The notes below the pieces were generated by a model. The model did not search any database, was not told the DNA's origin, and saw nothing but the letters and a program-made list of their open reading frames with translations. DNA of 64,000 nt from Pilimelia terevasa (GTDB taxonomy: Bacteria > Actinomycetota > Actinomycetes > Mycobacteriales > Micromonosporaceae), in the NCBI RefSeq assembly GCF_014647915.1, contig NZ_BMQC01000005.1, positions 186,001 to 250,000 of the forward strand, written 5' to 3'. The translations under genes and the position numbers were made by a program. This document shows positions 1 to 7,745 of the stretch, piece after piece. The number at the start of each line of letters is the position of its first letter. Positions within the stretch are counted from its first letter, which is position 1.

Positions 1-1250
1 GAGTTGGCCGCCGATCCGCGCCCCTGGCAGAGGATCCCCTCCTTCCGGCAGAACGCGACGATGTCGTGGACGATCAGGAAGTACCCCGGGTACCCCAGCT
101 CCTCGATGACGCCCAGCTCCCGCGCCAGCAGCGCGTGCGGCACCGGCCGGTCCCGGTACCGGCGGGCGGCGCCGTCGCGGACCAGCGCGCGCAGCCAGCT
201 CGCCTCGGTGTGCCCGTCGGGCACCTCGCGGTCGGGCAGCGCCGGCGCCACCAGGTCCAGGTCGAAGGCCAGCTCGGCGCCCAGCGCGGCCGCCTGCGGC
301 ACGGCGTCCGGAAACGCCGCGAACCGCCGGGCCATCTCCGCCCCGCTGCGCAGGTGGGCGGTACCGGCGGCGGGCAGCCAGCCGTCCACCTCGTCCAGGC
401 CGCGCCGGGCGCGGACCGCCGCCACGACCGCGGCCAGCCGGCGCCCGGCGGGGGTGGCGTAGTGGACGTTGCCGCTGGCGACCAGCCGCAGGCCCCGCCC
501 GGCGGCCAGCGCGGCCAGCACGTCGTGCCGCTCGTCGTCGGCCGGGTCGCCGTGGTGGGTGAGCTCCACGGCGACGCCCTCGCGCCCGAACAGCCGGACC
601 AGGGTGTCCAGTTCCCGCGCGGCGGCGGCCGGGCCGCCCGTGCGCAGGGCCGCCGCCACGTGGCCCTTGCGACAGCCGGTCAGCACCACGACGTGGTCGC
701 GCAGGGCGTCGGCGACCTCCGCCAGCGGCGGGTACGCCGGCCTCCCCTTCTCGCCGCCGGCCAGGTGCGCCAGGGAGATCGTCCGGGCCAGGCGGGCGTA
801 CCCCCGCGGCCCGCGGGCCAGCGCCAGCAGGTGCCGGCCGGGCGGGTCGGCCGACCCGGCGCGGGGGGCCCGCAGGTCGAGGGAGAGCTCGCTGCCGAAG
901 ACCGTGGGCAGGCCGATCCGGCGGGCGGCCCCGCTGAACCGGACCACCCCGTAGAAGCCGTCGTGGTCGGTGACGGCCAGCGCCGTCAGGCCGAGCCGCG
1001 CCGCCTCGGCGGCCAGCTCCTCCGGGTCGCTGGCGCCGTCCAGGAAGCTGAAGTTGCTGTGCGCGTGCAGCTCGGCGTACGCGGGCGCGGCGGGCTGGTA
1101 CTCCTGGTCGGGCGGCGGCGCGTAGGGCGGGCGGCGGCGGGAGAACCCGGGGCCGTCCCCGCCGTCGGCTTCGGCGAGCGGGTCCGCGACCCGCCCGTCG
1201 AGCCGGTCGGCGAGTTCGCCCCACGCCGTCGGCGGGTTGTTCCACCCCAC
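1..1250 (-). CDS. dnaE2: Error-prone DNA polymerase III alpha subunit DnaE2/ImuC (3' end cut by window edge)
   Basis: Polymerase of the ImuA'-ImuB-DnaE2 translesion mutasome, which copies past DNA lesions and causes damage-induced mutation. The first about 416 residues are visible; family members run to about 1100. The N-terminal PHP domain shows AELHAHSNFSFLDG near residue 57 and a TDHDGF motif near residue 94. The visible part ends in the polymerase core at CQGRGSAAN. The GTG start at 1250 gives MGWNNPPTAWGEL. It follows imuB on the same strand after 87 bases, so it is probably in the same SOS operon. The main alternative, replicative DnaE1, is unlikely because of the neighbouring imu genes. 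Confidence 0.93.
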   Translation of the reverse strand, partial: MGWNNPPTAWGELADRLDGRVADPLAEADGGDGPGFSRRRPPYAPPPDQEYQPAAPAYAELHAHSNFSFLDGASDPEELAAEAARLGLTALAVTDHDGFYGVVRFSGAARRIGLPTVFGSELSLDLRAPRAGSADPPGRHLLALARGPRGYARLARTISLAHLAGGEKGRPAYPPLAEVADALRDHVVVLTGCRKGHVAAALRTGGPAAAARELDTLVRLFGREGVAVELTHHGDPADDERHDVLAALAAGRGLRLVASGNVHYATPAGRRLAAVVAAVRARRGLDEVDGWLPAAGTAHLRSGAEMARRFAAFPDAVPQAAALGAELAFDLDLVAPALPDREVPDGHTEASWLRALVRDGAARRYRDRPVPHALLARELGVIEELGYPGYFLIVHDIVAFCRKEGILCQGRGSAAN

Positions 1251-1337
1251 TGTCGTGCCTCCTGTCGCTTCCTGGTGCTTCCTGTCGCTTTCCGTCGTCC
1301 CTCGTGCGGCGGCGTGCTGGTCGGTGGGGGCGCCCGG

Positions 1338-2873
1338 TCAGTCGTAGAAGGCGCGGACCTCCCAGCGGCCGCCGGTGAGGGCCGCCAGGGCGGCGCGGCC
1401 GTCGGCGAGGGTGAGCTGGAACCGGGCCTGGCGCCGCGGGCTGTCGGTCCACCAGCGCTCGTCGACCGGCCACGGCCCCGCCCAGCCGGTCACCCCGAGG
1501 CGCCGCCGGTCCAGCAGCAGCAGGGCCGGCGGGGCGGACAGCGCCAGCCGGGCGCTGACCGTCACCGGCGCGCCGGCCGCGTCGCGGACCTCCGCCGGCA
1601 CCGGCACCGGCGGGACCACCGCCGGTGCCGGTGCCGGAAGCCGGCCCGGCCACGGCGCGTCGTCCCCGGCGGGGCGGTCCTCCCCCCACGGCACGTACCG
1701 GGGGCGGTCGTCCGGGGAGCGGCCGCCGCCGAGGAACGCCGTCACCACCGCCCCGAAGCCGAGCAGCCCCTGCACCCGGGACAGGGCGCGGTCGGCCCGC
1801 GCGCCGCCCTCCCCGGCCTCGCCCCACAGCCCGGGCTGCTGGCCGGCCTGCCGCACCACCCCGTCCGGGACCAGGCGCAGGGCGACGAGGCCCGAGGTGG
1901 GCCGGGCGGCGTCCCCGCGGGCGGGGGTCAGCCAGCCGTCGAGCTGCCAGCGCACCCGGTCGGCGATGGCCGCCGCGGTGAGCAGGCCGTCGTGCCGCCA
2001 GGTCCGGTGCAGGGCCAGGCCGGTGGCGGTGACGGCCTCGATCCCCAGCCGGGTGCACGCCAGCCCGTGGGCGGCCAGCCGCTCGTGCAGGCGCGCGGCG
2101 AGCCCGCGGGCGGCGAACGCCGCGGCGTCGACCCGGTCCAGCGGATCCTCGTAGGACGCGCTGACCGCGAGGTCCGGCGGCGGCTGCCGCACCGCGAGCG
2201 GCCGGGGGTCCCGGCCGGCGGCCAGCCGGTGGGCCCACGCGGCGTCGGCGCCGAACCGGGCCAGGACGTCGGCGGCGGGCAGGGCCGCGAACGCGCCGAG
2301 CGTGCGGACGCCCAGCCGGCGCAGCAGGTCGACCAGCGGCGGCCGGCCGAGCGCGCCGACGTCCAGGCCGGCGAGGAAGGCCGCGGTACCGCCGGGCGGG
2401 ACGAGCTGCCCGGCCCGGGCGGCCAGGCCGGCGGCGAAGGCCCCGTCGGCGACCCCCACCTGGCTCTCCACCAGGCACTCCGCGGCCACCTGTTCGATAA
2501 TCCGCTCGGCGGCGGCGGCCTCCCCGCCGCAGTGCCGCGCCGGACCCCGGGCGGCGAGCGCGCAGGCCCCCGGCCGCAGCACCTGGACCCCGGCGGCGAC
2601 CTCGGCCACGGCGGCGACGACCGGCTCGAACGCCCGCGCGTCCCGGCCGGGGTCGTAGCCGAGGACGGTCAGCTCCGGGCAGCGGTACTGGGCCTCGCGC
2701 CGCCGCAGGCCGCGGGCGACGCCCTGCGCCCGGGCGGCCGGCGAGCAGGAGACGACCCGGTTGGCGTACAGCACGGCGACGGGCGTGTGCGCCGGTACGC
2801 CGTCGACGATCTCGGCCGCGGCGATCGGCCAGTCGGGACACCAGAGGACCATCGTGCGCACCGCCCCGGTCAC
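1338..2873 (-). CDS. imuB: DNA polymerase Y-family protein ImuB
   Basis: 511-residue Y-family polymerase relative that serves as the scaffold of the DnaE2 mutasome. In the studied mycobacterial system it lacks polymerase activity and links DnaE2 and ImuA' to the beta clamp. The N-terminus VRTMVLWCPDWP is characteristic, followed by VAVLYANRVVSCSPAARAQG and a helix-hairpin-helix-like stretch (LLRRLGVRTLGAFAALPAADVLARFG). The GTG at 2873 overlaps the imuA' stop as GTGA and has a GAGGG ribosome site 7 bases upstream; GTG 2861 and ATG 2852 are alternatives. The overlap implies translational coupling. Confidence 0.9.
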   Translation of the reverse strand: MTGAVRTMVLWCPDWPIAAAEIVDGVPAHTPVAVLYANRVVSCSPAARAQGVARGLRRREAQYRCPELTVLGYDPGRDARAFEPVVAAVAEVAAGVQVLRPGACALAARGPARHCGGEAAAAERIIEQVAAECLVESQVGVADGAFAAGLAARAGQLVPPGGTAAFLAGLDVGALGRPPLVDLLRRLGVRTLGAFAALPAADVLARFGADAAWAHRLAAGRDPRPLAVRQPPPDLAVSASYEDPLDRVDAAAFAARGLAARLHERLAAHGLACTRLGIEAVTATGLALHRTWRHDGLLTAAAIADRVRWQLDGWLTPARGDAARPTSGLVALRLVPDGVVRQAGQQPGLWGEAGEGGARADRALSRVQGLLGFGAVVTAFLGGGRSPDDRPRYVPWGEDRPAGDDAPWPGRLPAPAPAVVPPVPVPAEVRDAAGAPVTVSARLALSAPPALLLLDRRRLGVTGWAGPWPVDERWWTDSPRRQARFQLTLADGRAALAALTGGRWEVRAFYD

Positions 2874-3556
2874 CGCGGCGCCCTCGGCAGGTCGCGCACC
2901 GTGGCGCGGTCGAACGGAGCGAGGGCACCGGTGTCGCCGGGCAGCCAGACGGTGACCTCCCGGGGGCGGGCGGCGGCGCCCCGGCCCCGGGCGGCCACCG
3001 CCATCCGGCGCCGGCACAGCCGGCCCCGGCCCTGTCCGAGCCCCTGCCAGACGCCGTCGGTCATCCGCAGGGTCAGGTCGGCGCCGTCCCACCGCCCGTA
3101 CGGGACCAGTACGCACCCGCGTTGCCGGGCCCGGGCGGCGAGCCGGCGGGCGAGAGCGGGCGGGGCGGCGTCCGGTACGGCCACCGCGACCACGTCCACG
3201 CCGTCGATGAGGGCGGCGACCACCTCCGGCCAGTCGGGGCCGGGACGGGGTACCAGCGCGAGCCGGTCCAGCGCGATGCCCAGCTCCGCGGCGGCGACGG
3301 CGCCGAAGGCCGGCACCCCGACGACCGCGCACCAGGAGCCGCGCCGGGACGTCTCCGCCAGCAGCGCCATGAGCAGCGCGGTACCGGACGCCACCGCGAC
3401 GGTGCTGCCGCGGCGCAGGCCGCCACCGGGCAGCAGGGGGCTCAGCGCGGGGGCCACGGGCAGGGCCCGGGCCTCGTCCGCGCCGGGGCGGTACCCGCTG
3501 GCCACCCCGACCAGGTCGGTCAGCGCGGCGGCGGGGAGGGCCGCCACACCAGCCAT
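2870..3556 (-). CDS. imuA': ImuA' RecA-like accessory protein of the mutasome
   Basis: 228-residue RecA/SulA-like accessory factor encoded directly before imuB, as in other actinobacterial mutasome cassettes. The stretch GSTVAVASGTALLMALL sits where RecA has its P-loop but lacks the GKT signature, as expected for the ImuA' group. In mycobacteria ImuA' interacts with ImuB and RecA. The ATG at 3556 has GGGAG/AAGGA upstream. It ends in a 4-base overlap with imuB and starts 30 bases after the HEPN gene. Assignment rests mainly on position and fold-level resemblance. Confidence 0.8.
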   Translation of the reverse strand: MAGVAALPAAALTDLVGVASGYRPGADEARALPVAPALSPLLPGGGLRRGSTVAVASGTALLMALLAETSRRGSWCAVVGVPAFGAVAAAELGIALDRLALVPRPGPDWPEVVAALIDGVDVVAVAVPDAAPPALARRLAARARQRGCVLVPYGRWDGADLTLRMTDGVWQGLGQGRGRLCRRRMAVAARGRGAAARPREVTVWLPGDTGALAPFDRATVRDLPRAPR

Positions 3557-3586
3557 GATCCTTACTCCCTACGGACAGTGCCTTCG

Positions 3587-4033
3587 TCAGGCGGCGAGCA
3601 GGCCGCCGGCGGCGGTGTCCCGGGCTAGCCCGAGCGTCACCTCCACCACCGCCACGAACTGCTCCGCCCCGCGCAGCAGGTCGTCCGCCTCCCGGGCGCT
3701 GACCACCCGCGGGATCCCGGCCTGGGCCGCGGCCCGCTTGGCGGCGCTGTCGGCGAAGTAGCGCGCCCACTCCCCCAGCTCGGGGGCGACCAGCACGAGC
3801 AGTGCCCACACGCTGGTCACCTGGTTGCGCCGGGCCGGTCCCGGCTGCGCCCGGGTGGCCAGCACGGCGGTGGCGGCGCGCAGGGCGGCCAGGTGTGCGG
3901 TGGCGAAGCGCAGGCCGTCCGCCCGGGTGCCGGCGGCCTCGGCCACCCCGCGCCGGGCGATGACGAGCAGTTCACCGGGGGTGCGGTGCGGCAGCAGGTG
4001 CGCCGCGACGGTCGGCGTCGTACTGAGCGACAT
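3587..4033 (-). CDS. SAV_6107-family HEPN-domain protein
   Basis: 148-residue, alanine-rich, all-helical protein that matches my recollection of the SAV_6107 HEPN family, often encoded beside imuA'/dnaE2 in actinobacteria. HEPN domains are frequently RNases or nucleotide-binding modules, but the classic Rx4-6H catalytic motif is not obvious here, so activity is uncertain. The ATG at 4033 has a GGAGG site 4 bases upstream, which rules out longer readings. It is the first gene after the LexA-controlled promoter at 4453-4481, so it should be co-induced with the mutasome. Function unknown. Confidence 0.75.
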   Translation of the reverse strand: MSLSTTPTVAAHLLPHRTPGELLVIARRGVAEAAGTRADGLRFATAHLAALRAATAVLATRAQPGPARRNQVTSVWALLVLVAPELGEWARYFADSAAKRAAAQAGIPRVVSAREADDLLRGAEQFVAVVEVTLGLARDTAAGGLLAA

Positions 4034-4090
4034 CGTTCCTCCAAGATCCGGCCCGCAGGGTCCCGGGCGGCGGTGACAGGTCGGCGGCGG

Positions 4091-4446
4091 GGCCCGGACG
4101 GGCCCCGCGCGGACGCTGCGTGAGGAAGGCGCAGCGGTGGCGCCGGCCGGACGAGACGCTTCCCCTCGTCCGCCCGGCCGGCTCGGGCGCACGCCCGCTG
4201 CCCGGGGGTCGAGAGGGCAGCGGGCGTGGCCCGCCGATCGAGCGGGGCAGGCGTGCGAGTGCCTGTCCGCCCGGGAGGGTGTGGTCCGCGAAAACCACGC
4301 CCTCCGGGGAGTGGCCGCGCCGCCGCTCGCGAGGCGTCGGCACGGCGTGCTCCCGTGACCGGCCACCCCCGCCGGGGCGCCGGACATCTCTGGACACCCC
4401 GGCCGACATGCCGGCCGCGTCCGCGGGCGGCTTCCGCCGGGGTGCG
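4091..4446 (-). other. Long, heavily structured 5' leader of the SOS operon
   Basis: About 410 bases between the predicted transcription start near 4446 and the HEPN gene contain no convincing reading frame. They hold inverted repeats at 4091-4104, 4114-4136 (7-bp stem), 4142-4182 (two-part stem), 4191-4227 (perfect 13-bp stem, 11-base loop) and 4274-4304 (12-bp stem with one G-T pair). No T-run follows them on the minus strand, so they look more like a structured leader or attenuator than a simple terminator. A separate small RNA cannot be excluded. Confidence 0.45.
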
Positions 4447-4452
4447 TGTACC

Positions 4453-4481
4453 AATCTATTCGAACACCCGTTCGAACACAA
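4453..4481 (-). promoter_or_regulatory. LexA-controlled SOS promoter
   Basis: On the minus strand TTGTGT (4476-4481) and TAGATT (4453-4458) are separated by exactly 17 bases. That spacer contains the perfect palindrome TCGAAC-ACCC-GTTCGA (4460-4475), the actinobacterial LexA box. A repressor bound there would cover the RNA polymerase contact region. The nearest downstream genes on this strand are the HEPN gene, imuA', imuB and dnaE2. Confidence 0.85.
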
Positions 4482-4517
4482 ACAGATTAGCGAACCGGTA
4501 TGACAGAACCTCCCGGC

Positions 4518-4937
4518 CTACTCCCCCTCCCACCACACCAGCTCGTAGGTCCACAGCCGGGCCGGCACCTCGGGTGCCGACCACATGCCGAGCGCGCCGG
4601 CACCCTCCTCGGTCCACCGGACGGTCACGGCGCTGTTGTCGGGCAGCGCCAGCCCGTAGGCGCGCAGACCGCCCTGGCCCACCAGGGCGAACGGCCGGGG
4701 GCGCGGCCACTCGTCCAGCGCGGCTCCCCGCGGCGGCGCGGCCGGCGGCTCCGCGCCCGGGGCGCCGACCAGGGACCGCACCGGCCCGCTCATCGGCGGC
4801 GGCCCGGCCGGGGCGCCGCCCGCCGGGGGCCGGCCGCCCGGGGGCCGGTCCCCGGGGCGGCGGTCGGCGGGCGGCCGACCGCTCGGACGGCGGCCGGCGC
4901 TGTGGTAGACAGGCACGTCGGGTCGACGCTCCTTCAT
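4518..4937 (-). CDS. Proline-rich hypothetical protein
   Basis: 139-residue protein of unknown function. The N-terminal 55 residues are low-complexity Pro/Gly/Arg. The C-terminal 60 residues look folded and contain VTVRWTEEGAGALGMW and end in LWTYELVWWEGE. ATG 4937 follows a GAGAGGAAG ribosome site. It lies upstream of the SOS promoter on the same strand and ends 37 bases before the -35 element, so it is probably a separate unit. No signal peptide or membrane segment is seen. Confidence 0.7.
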   Translation of the reverse strand: MKERRPDVPVYHSAGRRPSGRPPADRRPGDRPPGGRPPAGGAPAGPPPMSGPVRSLVGAPGAEPPAAPPRGAALDEWPRPRPFALVGQGGLRAYGLALPDNSAVTVRWTEEGAGALGMWSAPEVPARLWTYELVWWEGE

Positions 4938-5347
4938 GGGGCTTCCTCTCTCGACACCGGGCCGGGGCGGATGCGCATGGCGCTCACCAGACATCCGCCC
5001 CGGCCTTCCTCCACCGACCACCCCCGCCGTCCGGGCAGGCCGCCGGGGCGGTCGACGCGCACGGCGACGACCGCCGCCGAAGGCGTGCGGGGACGACCGG
5101 GCCCACCGCGGGCGGGCGCGTGGCGGGTGCCGCGGACCCGCTCCGCTGTGGACGGTCGGTGCTGCTGCGAGCATGCCAGCCGAATCGCGTCCGCATAAGG
5201 TGTAATCATGCAACCGGGATATACCGGACAGGTGGGCCGGACCGCCGCGCCCCGGCAGGCCGGTCCGGGAGCCGGCCGTCTCCGCCGTGCCGACCCCGCC
5301 GACCCCGCGGTCCGCGTACCGTGGGGGCAGCCGGCGGAGGAGGGGCG
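4938..5347. other. Divergent intergenic region, no gene seen
   Basis: 410 bases between the divergent 4518-4937 gene and the GNAT gene. Apparent short frames look like GC-driven artefacts. A more AT-rich patch at about 5188-5235 is the best candidate for promoter elements of either gene, and a TACCGT at 5317-5322 could be a -10 element for the GNAT gene. Confidence 0.4.
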
Positions 5348-5893
5348 ATGAGGCTGCTGCCGTGGGGTCCCGGCGACCTGCTCCGCCGACTCGACGACGT
5401 GCTGTCAGTGTACGGCGCGGCGATGGGCTACTCCCCCGAGCTGCTGGCGACCCGCCGCGGCTACATCGCCGCCCACGCCCACCGGCAGGGCTTCCGCGCG
5501 GTCGCCTCGGTCACCGACGAGGGCACGCTCGCCGGGTTCGGGTACGGCTACCTGTCCGGCCCCGGCCAGTGGTGGCACGACCAGATCTGCGCCGCCCTCC
5601 CCCGACCCGACCGGATCTGGCTCGCGGACTGCTTCGAGCTGGTGGAACTACACGTACACCCGGCGGCGCAGGGCAACGGGCTCGGCCGCACGCAGCTACG
5701 GGCCCTGCTGGAGGCGGCGCCGGGGCGCACCGTGCTGCTGTCCACCCCCGAGGCCGACGAGGCGACCTCGCGGGCCTGGCGGCTGTACCGCGGGTTCGAC
5801 TTCGTCGACGTGCTGCGCGGGTTCCGGTTCCCCGGCGACGAACGGGCCTTCGGGGTGCTCGGCCGCCCCCTGCCGCTGCCCTCCCGGGTCTGA
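5348..5893 (+). CDS. GNAT-family N-acetyltransferase
   Basis: 181-residue single-domain acetyltransferase. The acetyl-CoA binding motif A is visible as ELHVHPAAQGNGLGRTQL around residues 100-117 (QGNGLG pyrophosphate loop), followed by the C-terminal beta-bulge motif ATSRAWRLYRGFDFVDVLRGF. ATG 5348 has a strong GGAGGAGG site upstream. The substrate cannot be inferred. It converges on the CDP-alcohol phosphotransferase gene 37 bases away. Confidence 0.85.
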   Translation: MRLLPWGPGDLLRRLDDVLSVYGAAMGYSPELLATRRGYIAAHAHRQGFRAVASVTDEGTLAGFGYGYLSGPGQWWHDQICAALPRPDRIWLADCFELVELHVHPAAQGNGLGRTQLRALLEAAPGRTVLLSTPEADEATSRAWRLYRGFDFVDVLRGFRFPGDERAFGVLGRPLPLPSRV

Positions 5894-5930
5894 CGGCCGG
5901 CGCGCAGATCCGCGGCCGGGGTGCGGGGCG

Positions 5931-6704
5931 TCAGCTCCGCGCGGGCACCCGGCCGGTCCGCAGGACGGTGAGGAGCTGCCCCAGCCCGTACAGGCTGCCG
6001 GCCACCCAGATCGTCATCACCAGCGTGGCCGTCCCCGCCGCCAGCTCCGGCGCCAGCAGGCCGGCGGCCCCGGCGAGCAGCAGGCCCCCGGCGGCCAGCC
6101 CCACCCGCACCGGCCGGTCGGCGACCGGGGCGCGGCCGCGGTAGCTCATCGCGGCCACGGCGGCCTGGGCGCAGGCGTACTCGTACAGCCAGCCGACCGC
6201 CACCACCGCCGCGCAGAGCTGCCACGGCACGCCCACCAGCCAGAACGCGCCCGCCCAGCACAGCTCGCCGAGCCGGTCGGCGAGCGCGTCGTGGACGTGG
6301 CCGAGTTGGCTGGTCCGCCCGGTGACCACCGCGACGGCGCCGTCGACGCTGTCGGCGAGGGCGGCGGCCAGGACCAGCACCGCGGCCGCGAGCAGTCCCG
6401 GCGGCCCGGCGGCGGCCGCCGCGGGGACCGCCGCGGAGGCGACCAGGCCGACGACGGTGACCGCGGCGGGGCGGACGCCGAGGCGCCCGCCGACGCGGCC
6501 CAGCCGGTAGGACAGGCGCAGCCAGCCCCGCACCGGCGCGGCCGCGGTCCGGGGGTCCAGGCCGCCGTGCAGGCCGGCGAACGCGGCGGCGTACCCGTCC
6601 CAGCCGCCGCCCGCCGGGCCGCCGACGGGGACGGCCCCGTCCGCCCGCGGCCCGGCCGGCGCGGCGCCCCGAACCGGCGCCGCGCGGACGGGGGCCTCAC
6701 GCAC
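5931..6704 (-). CDS. CDP-alcohol phosphatidyltransferase-family membrane protein
   Basis: 257-residue integral membrane protein of the CDP-alcohol phosphotransferase family, which joins a CDP-activated lipid or polyol to an alcohol. The catalytic signature is at residues 118-143: D118-x2-D121-G-x2-A125, then G135-x3-D139-x3-D143. The usual Arg after A125 is Val126. Several hydrophobic helices follow. The GTG start at 6704 overlaps the end of metF by 8 bases, so the two are probably coupled. The acceptor alcohol is unknown. Confidence 0.82.
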   Translation of the reverse strand: MREAPVRAAPVRGAAPAGPRADGAVPVGGPAGGGWDGYAAAFAGLHGGLDPRTAAAPVRGWLRLSYRLGRVGGRLGVRPAAVTVVGLVASAAVPAAAAAGPPGLLAAAVLVLAAALADSVDGAVAVVTGRTSQLGHVHDALADRLGELCWAGAFWLVGVPWQLCAAVVAVGWLYEYACAQAAVAAMSYRGRAPVADRPVRVGLAAGGLLLAGAAGLLAPELAAGTATLVMTIWVAGSLYGLGQLLTVLRTGRVPARS

Positions 6705-7614
6705 CCGCGACCACCCCCAGGTCCGCCCACACCTCGCGGGTGGCGGTGGACCGGTTGAGGGTGATGAAGTGGATCCCCGGCACGCCCTCGTCGAGCAGCC
6801 GCCGGCACATCTCGCCGGCCAGCTCGACGCCGAGCCGGCGGACGGCGACCGGGTCGTCGGCGAGCCGGTCGAACCGCTCCCGCAGGGCCGCCGGGAACGG
6901 CGCCCCGGAGAGCTGCGGCGCCCGCGCGATCGTCCGCATACTGGTCACCGGCATGACCCCGGCGACGATCGGGGTGTCGCCGCCGGCCGCGGCGACGCGG
7001 TCCCGCAGCCGCAGGTAGTCGTCGGCGTCGAAGAACATCTGGGTGATCGCGAAGTCGGCGCCGGCCCGGCACTTGGCGACGAAGTGCCGGGTGTCGCTCT
7101 CGATGTCGGGCGAGCGCGGGTGCTTGTACGGGAAGGCGGCGACCCCGACGCAGTAGTCGCCGGCCGTGCGGATGAGCCGGACCAGGTCGGCGGCGTACGT
7201 CACGCCCGCGGGGTGCCGCACCCACTCCCCCGTCGGGTCGCCGGGCGGGTCGCCCCGGACGGCCAGTACGTTGCGGACGCCGACGTCGGCGAGCCGGCCG
7301 ACCATGTGCCGCAGCTCGGCGACGGAGTGGTCGACGGCGGTCAGGTGGGCCATCGGCAGCAGGGTCGTCTCGGTGGCGATGCGCTCGGTGACCGCCACGG
7401 TGGTGTCGCGGTTGCTGCCGCCGGCCCCGTACGTGATGGAGACGAACGAGGGGCGCAGCGGCTCCAGCTCCCGGATCGCCGACCAGAGCTGGCGCTCGCC
7501 CTCGGCGGTCCTGGGCGGGAAGAACTCGAAGGAGAACGTGGGCGCGGACGCGCTGATCAGCGCGCCGATCGACGGTTGGCTGTCGTCGAGTACGGAAGGA
7601 AGCCCCAGAGACAC
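6697..7614 (-). CDS. metF: Methylenetetrahydrofolate reductase
   Basis: 305-residue flavoprotein that reduces 5,10-methylene-THF to 5-methyl-THF for methionine synthesis. Family landmarks are FSFEFFPPRT near residue 30, SITYGAGGSNRDTT near residue 60, and the C-terminal HFITLNRSTATREVW. The GTG at 7614 sits 6 bases after TAAGGT (minus strand, 7621-7626), suggesting a leaderless transcript. It is divergent from the polyprenyl synthase gene and overlaps the downstream CDP-alcohol gene. Rv2172c occupies the equivalent place in M. tuberculosis. Confidence 0.93.
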   Translation of the reverse strand: MSLGLPSVLDDSQPSIGALISASAPTFSFEFFPPRTAEGERQLWSAIRELEPLRPSFVSITYGAGGSNRDTTVAVTERIATETTLLPMAHLTAVDHSVAELRHMVGRLADVGVRNVLAVRGDPPGDPTGEWVRHPAGVTYAADLVRLIRTAGDYCVGVAAFPYKHPRSPDIESDTRHFVAKCRAGADFAITQMFFDADDYLRLRDRVAAAGGDTPIVAGVMPVTSMRTIARAPQLSGAPFPAALRERFDRLADDPVAVRRLGVELAGEMCRRLLDEGVPGIHFITLNRSTATREVWADLGVVAGA

Positions 7615-7620
7615 GCCCTG

Positions 7621-7626
7621 ACCTTA
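7621..7626 (-). promoter_or_regulatory. Predicted -10 element of leaderless metF transcript
   Basis: TAAGGT lies exactly 6 bases before the metF GTG, so transcription would start at the start codon. No ribosome site is present. Confidence 0.5.
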
Positions 7627-7733
7627 CTGCCTGAATGGACGCCAGAACGTAACGAAGCGCTTCCGACCGCGGACGGACGGTGTTGCCGGCGGCCCGGTCG
7701 TCCGCCCGCGCGGCGCCGCGGGCGGGTCGCGGA

Positions 7734-7739
7734 TACGGT
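7734..7739 (+). promoter_or_regulatory. Predicted -10 element of leaderless polyprenyl synthase transcript
   Basis: TACGGT is followed by 6 bases and then GTG at 7746. No Shine-Dalgarno sequence is visible, which supports this start. Confidence 0.5.
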
Positions 7740-7745
7740 GCGGTG

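Noticed and set aside
66-3761. A 1231-codon open frame on the plus strand
   Set aside because: It lies antisense to dnaE2, imuB and imuA'. Its translation is low-complexity Arg/Pro/Gly without motifs, a by-product of high third-position GC.
4091-4446. A 6C-type small RNA
   Set aside because: Some stem loops have C-rich loops on one strand, but the two-hairpin layout with six-C loops could not be recognised.
7615-7745. A SAM or cobalamin riboswitch before metF
   Set aside because: The metF start lies 6 bases after a -10-like element, leaving no leader, and no conserved riboswitch core was seen.
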